A stretch of DNA of 64,000 bases. Origin: Picocystis sp. L7. Its lineage: Eukaryota > Chlorophyta > Picocystophyceae > Picocystales > Picocystaceae. This document shows positions 29,415-40,289 of this stretch, one piece after another; the first letter of the stretch is position 1; every line of letters begins with the position of its first letter. Made by a program: the position numbers and the translations under genes. Location of the stretch: assembly GCA_020975725.1 (NCBI GenBank), contig QXJR01000030.1, positions 372,001 to 436,000 on the forward strand, given 5' to 3'. The notes below the pieces were generated by a model. That model saw only the letters and a list, made by a program, of their open reading frames with translations, had not been told where the DNA came from and ran no database searches.

Positions 29415-31097
29415 CTACAGCATGTGGTGGGCGGGGGGCGGATTGTGGACGTCCATCTCGCCATTCTCCACGAATGCGGCCTTGTACCCATGCGTGAACC
29501 ATAGCTCAGCCACGTACCAAAAAGAATACGAAAGTGCCGAGGAGGCCACACATAGCACAATCCCTAGAAAAACAAGACGCAATACCAAATTTGGGACAAG
29601 GACAGGAACCCAAGGCCCTAACACAGTGGATGCAGCACAAAGCATGAGCACAAGCGCGCTTTCCCTCAACAACATGTTTTTGCTTCGTACGCTACCCAAT
29701 TCATCCGGATTATTCTTCTCCAATTTCCTATCTTTGCCCTTCAGAAACGACAATTCGGCACCTTTCCCAAGAGTTCTACCCCAACTCATACAAGCTTGAA
29801 CAAAACCATAAAAGAACACCCCAAAAAAATAGAACCCCCACCAGTACACAAGTATCCACCCTTCCAGAGGGCTTGCTTGTGTGGGAATCATGTACAAGGC
29901 CGGCACTGCGAACGCAAAGATCAAGCTAGCAAAGCCAAACAAGATAGCAAGCGGACCGATATGTTTGTAGCAAAACACCAACACGCCCACTGGTATGTAC
30001 ATTGGCAGACTCCTCCCGATGTTGCAGCTTCTGCCTGGCATTAACTTTGAAACAAAGAGGTAGACACCATGAATGATGAAGGGGCCAAAGAAGAGTAAGA
30101 ACTTCTTCAAACCAGAGTTGCCTGGTCCAGCTGCATGGGAGAGGTGGCTTCTGAAGTACTGCCACTGCGCACCTGGCTTCAGCAACCAAGAAGACCACCA
30201 GTTCCAGGGTTTGATGGGTCCCAGGGTGAAGTGAACAACTCTCAATTTGGACTCAGGAATCGACCAACGCTCCGAGTTGAACAGATACAGGCCCACATCT
30301 GCATTGTACTCGGCCGGTAGCCGCAGCATCTCCACACCATAAGGACCTTGAAGCCCTTTTCCTACACGTTCCTTCACTGCGTTTGCCTCGGGATCGTCAA
30401 CGACAAGGTGTGGCCGGAACACTGGAGCGCTGGCAAAGTCCGAGAAAAAATTGTCTACGAAACCTTGATCCCCACCGGTGTAGGATGGCGTGGTGGCAAT
30501 CTTGTCCATCATTGCCTCAAACAGTTGTGGCGATGGAGATACTACCATAACACCCGTGTTTACGTGTTCGGAATGCTTCAAGTTGACGCAGAAGCCCGTC
30601 CTCCCTCCGCACTGGAACGCATCTTCGATGCTCTTGACCACAATCGTGTCTGCATCGAGGTAGAGAACCTTTTTGTAAGGCATCTTGAAGATGGACAGTT
30701 TCGTGTAGACACCCCAGAACCGCTTGGGAAACTTGTGTCCTGGTCCAGTGGAAGGGTTCTGGATGGTTTCTGCCACCACAACTTTCCACCCGTCTTCTTC
30801 CAAGGTGCGGATGCTTTCCTCCGAGGCATCGCTTGCGATGCAGACCAAGTCTTTCCGGGTTCCCGTTTCCCGTATCGACTGTCCCAGCACTCGTACGCCG
30901 AGCAAGAACGCATCGCCATAGAGCAGCGTGGTGTAGGCTTCGTCTGTGCTCGGTTGGAGGCTGTCCCAGGTATCGCCCACCTTTTCCCTTCCTTCGCGTC
31001 CCGTTCCCGCTTCGAACGAGGCCACCAGCCACCCCATGCCCAGCCAGGCCGCCATGGCCATCATCAGCACCCGCCACGTGCACCTCAAACACGCCAT
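29415..31097 (-). CDS. IPUT1: GT8 glycosyltransferase with multi-span C-terminus (IPUT1/PGSIP6-like)
   Basis: The protein has 560 residues. IPUT1 (PGSIP6) of plants is the Golgi inositol-phosphorylceramide glucuronosyltransferase that makes the first sugar of GIPC sphingolipids. An N-terminal signal anchor (residues 8-28) precedes the GT8 domain: AYTTLLYGDAFLLGVRVLG, VYTKLSIFKMPYKKVLYLDAD with the metal-binding DxD at 148-150, NTGVMVVSPS, GDQGFVDNFF, VHFTLGPIKPWNWW. At least five hydrophobic segments follow from about residue 330, which is the architecture that separates IPUT1 from glycogenin. Substrate assignment rests on this architecture. Confidence 0.85.
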   Translation of the reverse strand: MACLRCTWRVLMMAMAAWLGMGWLVASFEAGTGREGREKVGDTWDSLQPSTDEAYTTLLYGDAFLLGVRVLGQSIRETGTRKDLVCIASDASEESIRTLEEDGWKVVVAETIQNPSTGPGHKFPKRFWGVYTKLSIFKMPYKKVLYLDADTIVVKSIEDAFQCGGRTGFCVNLKHSEHVNTGVMVVSPSPQLFEAMMDKIATTPSYTGGDQGFVDNFFSDFASAPVFRPHLVVDDPEANAVKERVGKGLQGPYGVEMLRLPAEYNADVGLYLFNSERWSIPESKLRVVHFTLGPIKPWNWWSSWLLKPGAQWQYFRSHLSHAAGPGNSGLKKFLLFFGPFIIHGVYLFVSKLMPGRSCNIGRSLPMYIPVGVLVFCYKHIGPLAILFGFASLIFAFAVPALYMIPTQASPLEGWILVYWWGFYFFGVFFYGFVQACMSWGRTLGKGAELSFLKGKDRKLEKNNPDELGSVRSKNMLLRESALVLMLCAASTVLGPWVPVLVPNLVLRLVFLGIVLCVASSALSYSFWYVAELWFTHGYKAAFVENGEMDVHNPPPAHHML

Positions 31098-31559
31098 CGT
31101 CGATGCAGACGTGCGCAGAAGCGCTCGCCTCGGAAGGCGCTCAATCCGAATCGAACCACCAACGTCGGTTTTTCCCCTCCTCGGTCCGGTCCAGGGGAGC
31201 CCCCCTGGGGTTCGAGGTTAACTCCACCGTAAACAAACGCACCCCGCGTCCTCCACGGGGACCGTCCGGTCCCCCGACCGCGAAGGGGTGCTGCTCGGAC
31301 GGAGGGGGGAGGGGGGGACGCGGTGCGAAGAGGAAAGGGTCGGGGGGGGGAGGGATCCGATCGTGTGGACGTGAACGGCCCGATCCCCCCCCTTCCCTCG
31401 AAAAGACCGCAGTTCCCGACGGTCCCTATGAGAAACTCCTTACGAAGTACACCCCCTCCTTGAATTAACCGTCCGTGAACTTCCCGTTTCACGGGGGAAA
31501 CAGAGGTGTTAACATGGGCTTAACCGCCGAGGGGGTGGGACGACGTGTCGTGGCCGACG
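31098..31559. promoter_or_regulatory. Bidirectional promoter GT8 / PDS-like
   Basis: This 462-bp GC-rich divergent spacer has a G-run-rich centre (31300-31350) and GTTAAC boxes on both sides (31217-31222 and 31508-31513, the latter 47 bp before the PDS-like start codon). Confidence 0.5.
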
Positions 31560-33434
31560 ATGGACGCACATGTTCCCGTGCTGCGCTCGTGCTTTGCTCG
31601 CCAGCTCGCGACGATGCGCTGCAAAGGACGAGAACCGCGTCCGTGGAGGTGCACCAAGACGCATGGAAGGCGGAACACGCGCGTTTGGGCCCAGCAGGCG
31701 TCCGCGCAGGACCGAAACGAGACCAGCGCGCGGCCGAGAGCCGTCGTGATCGGCGCAGGTTGGGCTGGATTCGGCGCAGCGCGCGCTCTGGCACGTGCGG
31801 GTGCACAGGTGGATCTTCTCGACGCTGGATCGGCTCCTGGAGGTGTCAGTGCAGGATGGAGGACCAAGGAAGGAAGGCCGGTCGAAGCCGGCATGAAAGG
31901 ATTCTGGACGCAGTATCCGAACATCGACGCACTGGCGAAGGAAATTGGATCCTTCGACAAGCTCACGGAGTGCACGAGATCCACGTTCTATGCGTACGTG
32001 ATCGAATGGAACGAAAGCAGACGAAAGGGGAAAGCCACAGCGAAGCCTTCGCCGCGAAGGCCCGACCGTACGAACCGGAGTACGGAACTGCGAACCGCAC
32101 CGTGCTGACCTGTCTTCGCCCGAAACCGCTCCCGACGAACGAACGCCTGCCACGTGGCACATGTGGTGCACGTGGGCAGTCCTGGAAGGGTGGTGGTCGA
32201 TGCTCCCATCCTCGGCGAGCTCAAGCCTAGGCTTCCCACACCCATCGGACAGCTTCTCCAGACATCCCCCAGGTTCAGGTCCTTGCCGTGGACGGATCAA
32301 TTGTCGATGGCACCGCTGATGTTGGCTGCCATCGATGTAGGTGCGGAAAGAGAAAGATACGACAATATGTCCGCCGAGGAGCTCTTCCGCATCTGCGGAG
32401 TCACCCGAAGGCTGCGTGACGAGTTTCTGAAGCCATTGCTGTTGGTGGGTCTTTTTGCACCCCCGGAAGAAATATCCGCGGCGGCAATGCTCGAGACCTT
32501 TTACTTTTATGCACTGGCTCACCAAAACGACTTCGATGTACGGTGGTGCAGGAGCACAGTGGCAGATGCTTTTTTTGCACCCATGGTACAAGATATTGAG
32601 GCAGAAGGTGGAAACGTGCTGGCTCGAAAGTTTGTGCGGGATGTAAAGGTCGAAGGCAATCAAGTCAAGGCCGTCTTGGCCCAGGATGAGGAAGGGAATC
32701 AAGTGGAGTACCATGCTGATGCAGTGGTGTTTGCTGTGGGAATAAGCGGAATGAAAAAGATCTTGCAGGCATCTCGAACGCTAGGGAGCAGGAGCGAGTT
32801 TAGCAATGTGATGAATCTCAAGTCCATCGATTGTGTCGCCACGAGGCTATGGTTTGATCGCCTTGTCCCGACAAAGACCCCGTCCAACGTGATATCCGGA
32901 TTTTATGATGACATTGGAGGCACGTTTTTCCATCTAAACGACATACAGGACGAGTTCAAAGATGCAGATGGCAGCGTAATAGCTGCAGACTTTTATCATG
33001 CAAATGCCCTTCTACCCATGTCTGACGAACAAATCGTTGCTGAGGTGAAATCAAATCTTGCAGCTTGTATCCCAGGATACGCTGACGCCGAAGTGATAGA
33101 TTCCGCTGTGCTGCGATTTCCTCAAGCTGTGACCCATTTCAGCCCTGGTAGCGAGAGGCACCGGATGAAACAGACCACTAGCTTTGACAATGTTTTTGTG
33201 GCAGGGGACTGGGTAAAGGAGCTTGACCACGGATCCAATGGTCTCTCACAGGAACGGGCTTATGTGACAGGGCTCTCGGCAGCTAACTTGGCCATGAGCA
33301 AGTTGGGCCTTTCTGAAAAGGCAGAGATCCTTCCAGTGGAACCTGACGAAGCGCACATTGCAGCTGCAAAACAATTGAACCGCAGCATTCATGACGCTCT
33401 GGATGCCACGGGGATCCCCCAGCTGTTTTTGTAA
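31560..33434 (+). CDS. FAD-dependent amine oxidase / phytoene desaturase-like protein, plastid-type leader
   Basis: Two exons (31560-31993, 32180-33434) give 562 residues. The Rossmann FAD motif VVIGAGWAGFGAARAL lies at about 62-77, after a leader rich in Arg, Ser and Cys (likely plastid). The intron splits an Ala codon and joins RSTFYA to PGRVVVDAPILGELK, restoring the family pattern. The C-terminal FAD motif DNVFVAGDWVKELDHGSNGLSQERAYVTGLSAAN is intact. This group is related to phytoene and zeta-carotene desaturases but includes uncharacterised plastid members, so the substrate is open. The intron is 186 bp, starts GTACGT and has GCTGAC at 32104-32109. The gene converges on the AIL-like gene. 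Confidence 0.87.
31994..32179 (+). other. PDS-like gene intron
   Basis: 186 bp, GTACGT...GGCAG, with GCTGAC at 32104-32109, about 70 bases before the acceptor. Confidence 0.85.
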
Positions 33435-33675
33435 GAATGGCGGCCAAGCGTTGGCTTTGAAACATGCCGAGTTCGCTAGTCTTAAAAGTAGTGCTGATAT
33501 TCTCATCGAAGGATTGAAAGGCAGCAAGTTTTGATTGATTACTATTGACGGAAAGCTAGAACAGAAATGGAACAACGCAGGCATGCCGAGTATGTGCTGC
33601 TGCATGGCAGCTGCTTATGTACAGAGATCACGCAGGGGGTCCTTGTCCTTGGGCAAGACGGATCGGACATCCCAC

Positions 33676-34591
33676 TCAGTGTGCCGCGACATTGGGCTGG
33701 CTGGGAACACGCGAGAGCCCTGTCAAGTCTGCGCCGCTGCCGATGCGGCATATCCTGTCCTCCTCCACGAGATCCTCACAGGCCTCTGCTTGCTTGGGCA
33801 CCCACTGAATATTTCCAAGGGATCCATTGGTCTGTCCAACATCTGAAACAAAGAAGGTTCCTGCTGGAAACTGATCGGCATCCGCACAGTCATTTTCGAT
33901 GAGTTGGCGCTCTGATGCAAACAGCAGTCCTTCCCCAAACATGTGAGTGCCCCAGTAAAGAGGTTCTTTGCCAAACAAATCCCTGGCCGCGATTATCCTC
34001 CCTGCTTGTCTATCAAAGAGCACAAAGACAAAGCTCCCCGCCAATTGTCCCAGGCTCTTGGCAACTTCCGAGTTTTCTGCTGGCCAGCTGTCATTCTCGA
34101 GCTCTGGTGTAAGGCGCTTGTAGTACTGTAAGACCGTGTGGGCATCGTCCTCTCCATCTTGCTTACCGAGCAGTTCACCTCTGAAGACGACACTCACTGG
34201 ACCTTCAGCGGCCATGTTGATTTTTGGGCTTTCAACATACCTGGGCGGCAGGAGCATGCCAAAAGCGTCAGCATCAAGCATCCATGCAGGAGAGGGGAAA
34301 AGGTCGTCATGCGAGAAGGTTGCATGGCAGCTCTCGTGCACGTCACAGGAGTTTCGAAACGTACGCGATTCCATTTGCTCCTCCTCCCAGGAGTTGCTCT
34401 TGCACGTATGCTCGATGTCGCATGGGCAAGCTTTCTCTCAGGGGGGACAGCTGGGTGTAGACATAGTCTTCTTCTTCGGGGGTGATGACCACGTGGTCTT
34501 CAACGTCTTTTGGATCCCCATTTGCCAGGCGTCGACGCTTCCTGCTCGTCTTCTTGGTCTCGAACCTCTGTTTCCCAAACACGGCAATCAT
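33676..34591 (-). CDS. AIL/TSJT1-like protein with class II glutamine amidotransferase fold
   Basis: Two exons (34591-34365, 34240-33676) give 263 residues. The protein starts MIAVFGKQ, and exon 2 continues VSVVFRGEL, VLQYYKRLTPEL, KSLGQLAGSFVFVLFDRQAGRIIAARDLFGKEPLYWG and GLLFASERQLI. This is the DUF3700 family of plant aluminium-induced/stem-specific (TSJT1) proteins, related to the glutaminase half of asparagine synthetase. The catalytic Cys2 of true amidotransferases is absent after Met1 (Ile here), so glutaminase activity is doubtful. The intron (124 bp) begins GTACGT and has GCTGAC at 34267-34272 (complement). Function in algae is unknown; plant relatives respond to stress, sugar and auxin. 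Confidence 0.82.
34241..34364 (-). other. AIL-like gene intron
   Basis: 124 bp, GTACGT...CCCAG, with GCTGAC as the complement of 34267-34272. Confidence 0.85.
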
Positions 34592-35952
34592 TTTTTAGGC
34601 TTCCTAGCGAACGCAAGCAGCTTTTACTTCTCTTTCATTCGTGACGGTTGATCTTCGTCAGCTTTCGACACGCTCCACTCGCCTGCCCACCACGGACCTT
34701 CCCGATTTTCCCCGTTTTTTTTTCCACCACGGCTTCGGTTCGAGCTCTTGCTCCTTCTTCTCTCGCTTTCGCGCCCTTTTTTCGCCATTCGAGGCCCTTC
34801 TTGACGCGCACGTTCGCCGCACGCGCACCTTGGACGGTGTCACGTGGCCTGGAGGGACCATGCTGACCTGGCCTCCCTTCGATCCCCCCCCTTTCGTTCC
34901 CGGGTTCGAAGCCAGGTTGAACCCGGGACGGTTCGGGGGGACAAAGGGAGACCTCCGGGTTGAGTTGGAAACTTGGTGGTTGGGTCCAGGCACGACGTTC
35001 CTATCCGAAGAGAAGAAAGAAGGGAAGGGGAGGAACGAAATTCGAGGACAAAGGAGATGAACGTGCACGTACCTGCCGCGCATGTGGAGGAATGGGTTCG
35101 TCGGAACGTTCAACCGCGCATTCGCGATTGGGGGTTCGGATGTGCACACGGACCGAGGCGGTGGGAGGGAAGGGAACCTCTTGGTGTGGATGTTGGAGCC
35201 AAAGAGGCCGCCCGAGAATGCGGGGTTTCGATCGTGTCTCCGAGCAATTCCACCGTGCGAGGGTCCCGTCCACGACGACGCGGTCCGTGCCAAGTTTTCG
35301 AGGGGATCGACGACCCACGGCATCGCTCTCGTTGTTCCATTCCGTCGGCATGCGCATGGGGACGGCATATGGATGTTGGACGCCTCCCCGATCCTGGATA
35401 GGATCCGCTTCCATGTCCCACGTCTCCTCCCGGTCTCCTCCGACCCACATGTCTATCCAAAGGCGATCTCGCGCGCCATGGCATCCCACCACACGTGGTG
35501 TGACCATGGACCTCGTCCATCCCTCCGAGACCGCCTTGGGTTTCGGAGACGAGCCAGAGAGGGGGGTTCTTTTCCCCTTCTTCATCGAGGTCATGGAGGT
35601 CCCCTTTTTGTTCCTGGCAAACTCCCCTTCGGAGACCCCGACTCGACTCCACTCGATCCGTTCGGGGGGAAAGGAGGATCCCAGGTCCAAGACCCCCACC
35701 CCACCCCATCCATCGATACCTACCCACCTCCCATCGATATCTCGTCCGAGATCGCGATACCTTTCCCCGAGAACCCGATCCGCTCCCTCCCCCGGGTCCC
35801 CGAACCCGCGTCTCATATCCCTCGCCTCGCCTTCCCTTCGATCAGGTCCAAGGGGTGGATTTCAGACGCGCGAAAGGGGGGTGCTGGACTCGTCCTCCGA
35901 AAGGGAGAAGCATTCGCGTCCGATCGACGATGGACGTGCGCACAAACGGCGC
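34592..35952. promoter_or_regulatory. Head-to-head intergenic region AIL-like / AGPase
   Basis: This 1.36-kb GC-rich divergent region has a perfect inverted repeat (TCCCGGGTTC at 34898-34907 and GAACCCGGGA at 34919-34928, 11-bp loop) and a CACACGTGGTGTG palindrome near 35492-35504. No gene is recognised although long random open frames exist because of the high GC. Confidence 0.5.
34898..34928. repeat. Perfect 10-bp inverted repeat, possible hairpin or operator
   Basis: TCCCGGGTTC and its exact complement GAACCCGGGA are separated by 11 bases (CGAAGCCAGGTT region). It is a GC-rich stem in the upstream region of the divergent AIL-like/AGPase pair. Confidence 0.8.
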
Positions 35953-37950
35953 CATGGCGACGTCCGCGAGGCGTGCGAACGCGCGTGCGACGGTGCAGAC
36001 GCGTGGAAGGACACGTGGTGCGTGCCTGGGAAGGCGTCGGGGACGAAAACGGCGGCGGAACCGAACGAGATCCGCCGTCGAACGAGGAAGAAACGTGCCC
36101 ACACGCAGCTCGTCGTGCTTTGCCGCATGGCGTCGAACGCGGCGCGATGCACGGAAGGAAGACGATGGGAAGAGAATCAGCGTGCACGGTTCGGTGGGAA
36201 ACGGGACGAATCCGAGGCGAAAAGGACACGTGGCTGACGAGAACGGCCCGGAACAGGACTCGGAGCCGTGAAGCAAGTGGCCGAACGAAGAGCAATCGCG
36301 CGCGACGCACACGCCAGGGGAAGGAACGATAGAAAGGTGCGGAGAACGCGAACACCGTGCGAAACGAGCGAAGACCAGGCAAAAGGCTGACCGAGTGAAC
36401 CGTCCAATGGCCTTGGAAACGCAGGCTGCACACGTCGTGGCGGCAGCTGTGACTACGAAGATCTCCCAGAAAGAGCAAGGATCCTTCGACGGGGACGAGT
36501 TCTCGGACAAGGATACCGCATCGGTGCGTTGACCGAAGCATACGTAGCAACGATGAGCTCATACGATCGATCGATGCCCGTCCCAACGAAGGACGCTTCG
36601 ACCAGGCATGGAATGCTGACTCGGCGTTCGTGGCTGTGTGCTCCGCAGACCGTGCTGGGCATCATCCTGGGCGGGGGCGCCGGATCACGCCTTTATCCAC
36701 TGACCAAGCGTCGAGCCAAGCCTGCCGTTCCCCTCGGCGCCAATTACAGGCTGATTGACATCCCGGTGAGCAACTGCATCAACAGTAACATCAACAAAAT
36801 CTACTGCTTGACGCAATTCAACTCTGCCTCTCTGAACAGGCACCTGTCGCAGGCCTACAACTCCAACATAGGTTCCTACAACAAGAGGGGATTCGTTGAG
36901 GTCTTGGCAGCCCAGCAGAGCCCTACGAACCCGGACTGGTTCCAGGGAACCGCCGATGCGGTCAGGCAATACCTCTGGCTTTTCGAAGAATCGGTGAAGG
37001 ATGGCGTAGAAGAGTACATCATCCTCTCTGGAGACCATCTGTACCGGATGGACTATGAAGCGTTCATCAGAAAGCATCGAGAATCCGGTGCAGACGTCAC
37101 GGTGTCTGCTGTGCCCATGGATGAGAGGCGCGCAGAGGCGTTCGGGCTGATGAAAATCGATGGGTCTGGGAAAATCACGGACTTTGCAGAGAAACCATCA
37201 GGGGATGCTTTGAAGGCAATGGCCGTGGATACAACCATTCTTGGCCTGGACGCGCAGCGGGCCAAGGAAATGCCCTATATTGCCTCGATGGGAATCTACG
37301 TTTTCAAGGCGCAGGCCATGTTGGACTTGCTCACGCAGCACTTCCCTCGTGCCAACGATTTTGGCAGCGAGATCATTCCAGGAGCAAAAGACTTTGGCAT
37401 GCATGTACAAGCCTATTTGTTTGACGGGTATTGGGAGGACATTGGTACGATCGAGGCCTTTTTCAATGCCAACCTGAGTTTGACCGAACAGCCCAACCCG
37501 AAGTTCAGCTTTTATGACCGTGATGCACCGATTTACACCATGTCTAGGTTTCTTCCTCCTTCCAAGCTGCTGGATTGCATGGTCGAGGATTCGATCATCG
37601 GGGATGGCTGCTTGATCAAGCAGTCCACTATTCGCCATTCGGTGATTGGTCTCCGTTCCTTGATCAACGAGGGTGCGTTTCTGGAAAATTGTTTGCTCAT
37701 GGGTGCGGACTACTATGAGCAACCGAACGAGTGTGAGCTTCTCCCGGGCTGTCTTCCCATGGGTATTGGCCACAACTCCATCATCAAGAACTGCATTGTA
37801 GACAAGAATGCACGCATTGGTCCTAACGTTCAAATCGTCAACAAGGATGGTGTTGTCGAGGCCAATAACGAGGACAAAGGGTACATCATCAAGGATGGCA
37901 TCACGGTGATCTGCAGGGATTCGGTCATTCCCGAGGGAACTGTCATTTAA
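35953..37950 (+). CDS. APS1: ADP-glucose pyrophosphorylase, small (catalytic) subunit, plastid
   Basis: At least three exons: a leader exon from 35953 ([14 protein letters not shown]), exon 2 at 36425-36523 ([19 protein letters not shown] ... DTAS) and exon 3 at 36649-37950. Starch synthesis depends on this enzyme, which makes ADP-glucose from ATP and glucose-1-phosphate in the plastid. Exon 3 shows [84 protein letters not shown] and the left-handed beta-helix C-terminus. The closest type is the plant small subunit. Intron 2 is 125 bp. The end of exon 1 is uncertain: a GTGCGT donor at about 36017 fits an alternative acceptor at GCGGCAG/CT. UDP-glucose-using red algae lack this enzyme. Confidence 0.9.
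36524..36648 (+). other. APS1: AGPase intron 2
   Basis: 125 bp, GTGCGT...CGCAG, with GCTGAC at 36615-36620. It joins leader/linker DTAS to [12 protein letters not shown]. Confidence 0.88.
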
Positions 37951-38393
37951 GCTTCGTTCCCCTGAGTGCCCATGTTTCGCTGGGTACCATAAGCCAAGGG
38001 GGATAGCAACAAGAAACAGCCGTGTTTGCTTTAACATCTTGCTCTTTTCTTGTAATGCAATGGCCTCACTTTTGTGGGGCATGTATTGCTTTTCATTCGT
38101 TCCGTTCTTCGCCCCTCTACATCGTCCAACCCGGTCAGAGACGAGTACATCGACCAAGCACATCCCATGCCAAGAAGCGTGATCGGAGAAGGTCCGATGG
38201 AAGAATCCGGGAGTGGATTCGATCATACACATTTTTACAAGATTTCCACTGGTGTTTGAAGTTGCTTCTGGCGTATTTCAAATATGAAGAGCTCTAAGAT
38301 ACACGCAAATACCGCAGAATGATTGGCTTGAAAGGCCAGCTTGCTGCAATCGCCACTGCGGACAATATTAGCCACAGGAACTGTGGCTGAAAG
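37951..38393. other. Tail-to-tail spacer AGPase / lipase
   Basis: This 443-bp spacer lies between converging stops. A TGTAA word (near 38051), the usual green-algal poly(A) signal, sits about 100 bases after the AGPase stop. Nothing else is visible. Confidence 0.45.
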
Positions 38394-40289
38394 CTAGGGC
38401 GAGTAGTTCTCGCCCCCTAACGGAAACATGGCTCTGGGTATTGGCTGAAACTGCGAAAGACGTCCCTTCAGCGATGTTTTAGACAGAGCCGCCAGCACAG
38501 ATTCCAGAGGTTTGTCCAATGCTTCCCAGTCAGGCCACGGCATCTGGGATGAAGCTGCTTGTTGTGCAACTCTTTCAAGGAACATCGCAAAAGTCATCTT
38601 TCTGGACTTCACCACATGTCCGATGGCCCTGGTGTAATGGTCCGGGTTGTGATGCAAAGAGATGGACCCTTCCGGGCCATACGCGCCTGCATCTGCTAGG
38701 GTCTGAAGAGGATGGGGGTTATTCAACAAGGCAAAATGAGCCTCTTCAGCATCCAATGGCATCCCGTACCAACGTCCATCTTTGCTGCGCTGTAGACCTG
38801 GCGTTCCTATCCCTGCGGCCATCCAAGATTGGGTGGTGGCTGGCTTGAGTCCATAAAGACCAGGGCCGGAGGGTAAGAGAGGGTGGTCCGACCAGCGTCG
38901 CCCTTCCATGGGCTGCAGCACAACAGTTTCCCCAATCGGCTTGTAAAGCACTTGCTTCTCTGCACGTAGGCAGCTATGCTCCCGAAAAGTCTGATTAACG
39001 TTCTGTAGAAGTGGTGCAACCAACGCATAGTCGCACGAAAATGCCCGGGGCACTACGTCCCTGTGCATCATGACGTTCTGTACATCACTCTTGTCGAAAC
39101 CGAACCGTTCAAGCAGTGAAACGCCCTCAAACTCCATGGAGCAGCTAAGGCCTCCGTCCTCTTTCGATATGCCACAGTTGCAAAGTCCGTCGCAAAAAAT
39201 TGCAGCGGATCCAAACGTGACCACTGGCAAGAAGCGATCTGGAGATATATCCCCCCTGTAAACCATCATGAGCATGAGGAGCATTGCAATGCTTCCACCC
39301 AGACTGTGCCCTGTCAACTGGATCTTGCGCCTGCTGTTTCCTTGCAGAAAGTTTTTTGCAATGGGCATGACCCTGCTGTAAAGCGCCAACGCAGCCTCGT
39401 AGGTACCTCGATGCACCCTGATGCCCAGTTCTTCGTTCTCGAATGGGACTGGATCAAAGCTCAGATTCGACCTCCAGGATGCCACACTATCTGAACCTTG
39501 TATTACCAGGTATCTCACTTTCTCATCCTCAGAGTCGCAGACGAACCACTCCACTGGACACGGCGGGAGCATGTTCTTTTCTTTCTCCTTTTTTTCCTTT
39601 TTCCCTTCTCGAGAAAAGTAGGACTGGCTCACGGCACCCATGACGGTTGCGATAGTCGCTGCTGCTGCACTTCCCCCGGCGATGGCTGCAGAGGCCAGTG
39701 GTGCTGCGAGGTTCATCCACGAGCTTGATCCACCTGTGCTGAGCGTCTGTTTCTTGGCTCCCCTCGTGCCGTTCTTCTTCTGAGTTTCGTCAACACCGTT
39801 GGACGCGGTGGTGGATTCTCCGTCGATCCCTGCGGCCTCTTTCTCCAGCCGTAGGATGGTCTGTTTGTCGTGATCAGCGACGGGTCCATCCATCACTCGT
39901 GGATATTCACATGCAAGGGAGGACGTGACCAGATCCAGCTTGTGTCTCTTCCAGAGGGAAGCCGGTGTGAGCGTCCTCAAGAAGTAGGTCCTGGCACACA
40001 GGGAGGAGAGCACTCGCAATCGCTTGGCTTCTTCGGTCGAGATGGGTGCTAGGAAGGCATCGATGGAGAGTGGCAGTTCCTGCTTGTCTTCGACGATCGC
40101 TTCGATCGCTTCCAACTCGGCCGTGCCACGTTCCTCTTCCGTCCTCGTGCTCGTGCTCGCCACCACGTCCAAGCTCCGTTCCACCCTCGTCCGGTTCGAG
40201 GTCCTCCTGTCCATCCTGCGTGTCCTGCGGTTCCACCAGGTGGATTTCGGTCCGCTCGCAGCCCGCCATGTCGTGCTCGGATGCGCCAT
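38394..40289 (-). CDS. Class 3 lipase, plastid PLIP-like
   Basis: The protein has 631 residues. It is a PLASTID LIPASE-type acylhydrolase with the GHSLGG nucleophile elbow (Ser about 329) in IQLTGHSLGGSIAMLL, a long N-terminal region (SSLCARTYFLRTLTPASLWKRH), an Ala/Gly-rich helix-like stretch at about 192-222 and a lysine-rich loop before LPPCPVEWFVCDSEDEKVRYLVIQGSDS. Downstream are PVVTFGSAA and MMHRDVVPRAF (catalytic Asp/His region HNPDHYTRAI). Plant PLIP1 hydrolyses plastid phosphatidylglycerol to feed seed oil, so a plastid-lipid role is likely by family. The ATG at 40289 (ATCATGGCGC) is preferred; the frame stays open upstream without an ATG. Confidence 0.85.
   Translation of the reverse strand: MAHPSTTWRAASGPKSTWWNRRTRRMDRRTSNRTRVERSLDVVASTSTRTEEERGTAELEAIEAIVEDKQELPLSIDAFLAPISTEEAKRLRVLSSLCARTYFLRTLTPASLWKRHKLDLVTSSLACEYPRVMDGPVADHDKQTILRLEKEAAGIDGESTTASNGVDETQKKNGTRGAKKQTLSTGGSSSWMNLAAPLASAAIAGGSAAAATIATVMGAVSQSYFSREGKKEKKEKEKNMLPPCPVEWFVCDSEDEKVRYLVIQGSDSVASWRSNLSFDPVPFENEELGIRVHRGTYEAALALYSRVMPIAKNFLQGNSRRKIQLTGHSLGGSIAMLLMLMMVYRGDISPDRFLPVVTFGSAAIFCDGLCNCGISKEDGGLSCSMEFEGVSLLERFGFDKSDVQNVMMHRDVVPRAFSCDYALVAPLLQNVNQTFREHSCLRAEKQVLYKPIGETVVLQPMEGRRWSDHPLLPSGPGLYGLKPATTQSWMAAGIGTPGLQRSKDGRWYGMPLDAEEAHFALLNNPHPLQTLADAGAYGPEGSISLHHNPDHYTRAIGHVVKSRKMTFAMFLERVAQQAASSQMPWPDWEALDKPLESVLAALSKTSLKGRLSQFQPIPRAMFPLGGENYSP

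Noticed and set aside
34960-36237. Long plus-strand frame of 425 codons upstream of AGPase
   Set aside because: It is in the wrong frame for the leader and exon 2 of AGPase, is low-complexity, and is explained by stop-poor GC-rich DNA.
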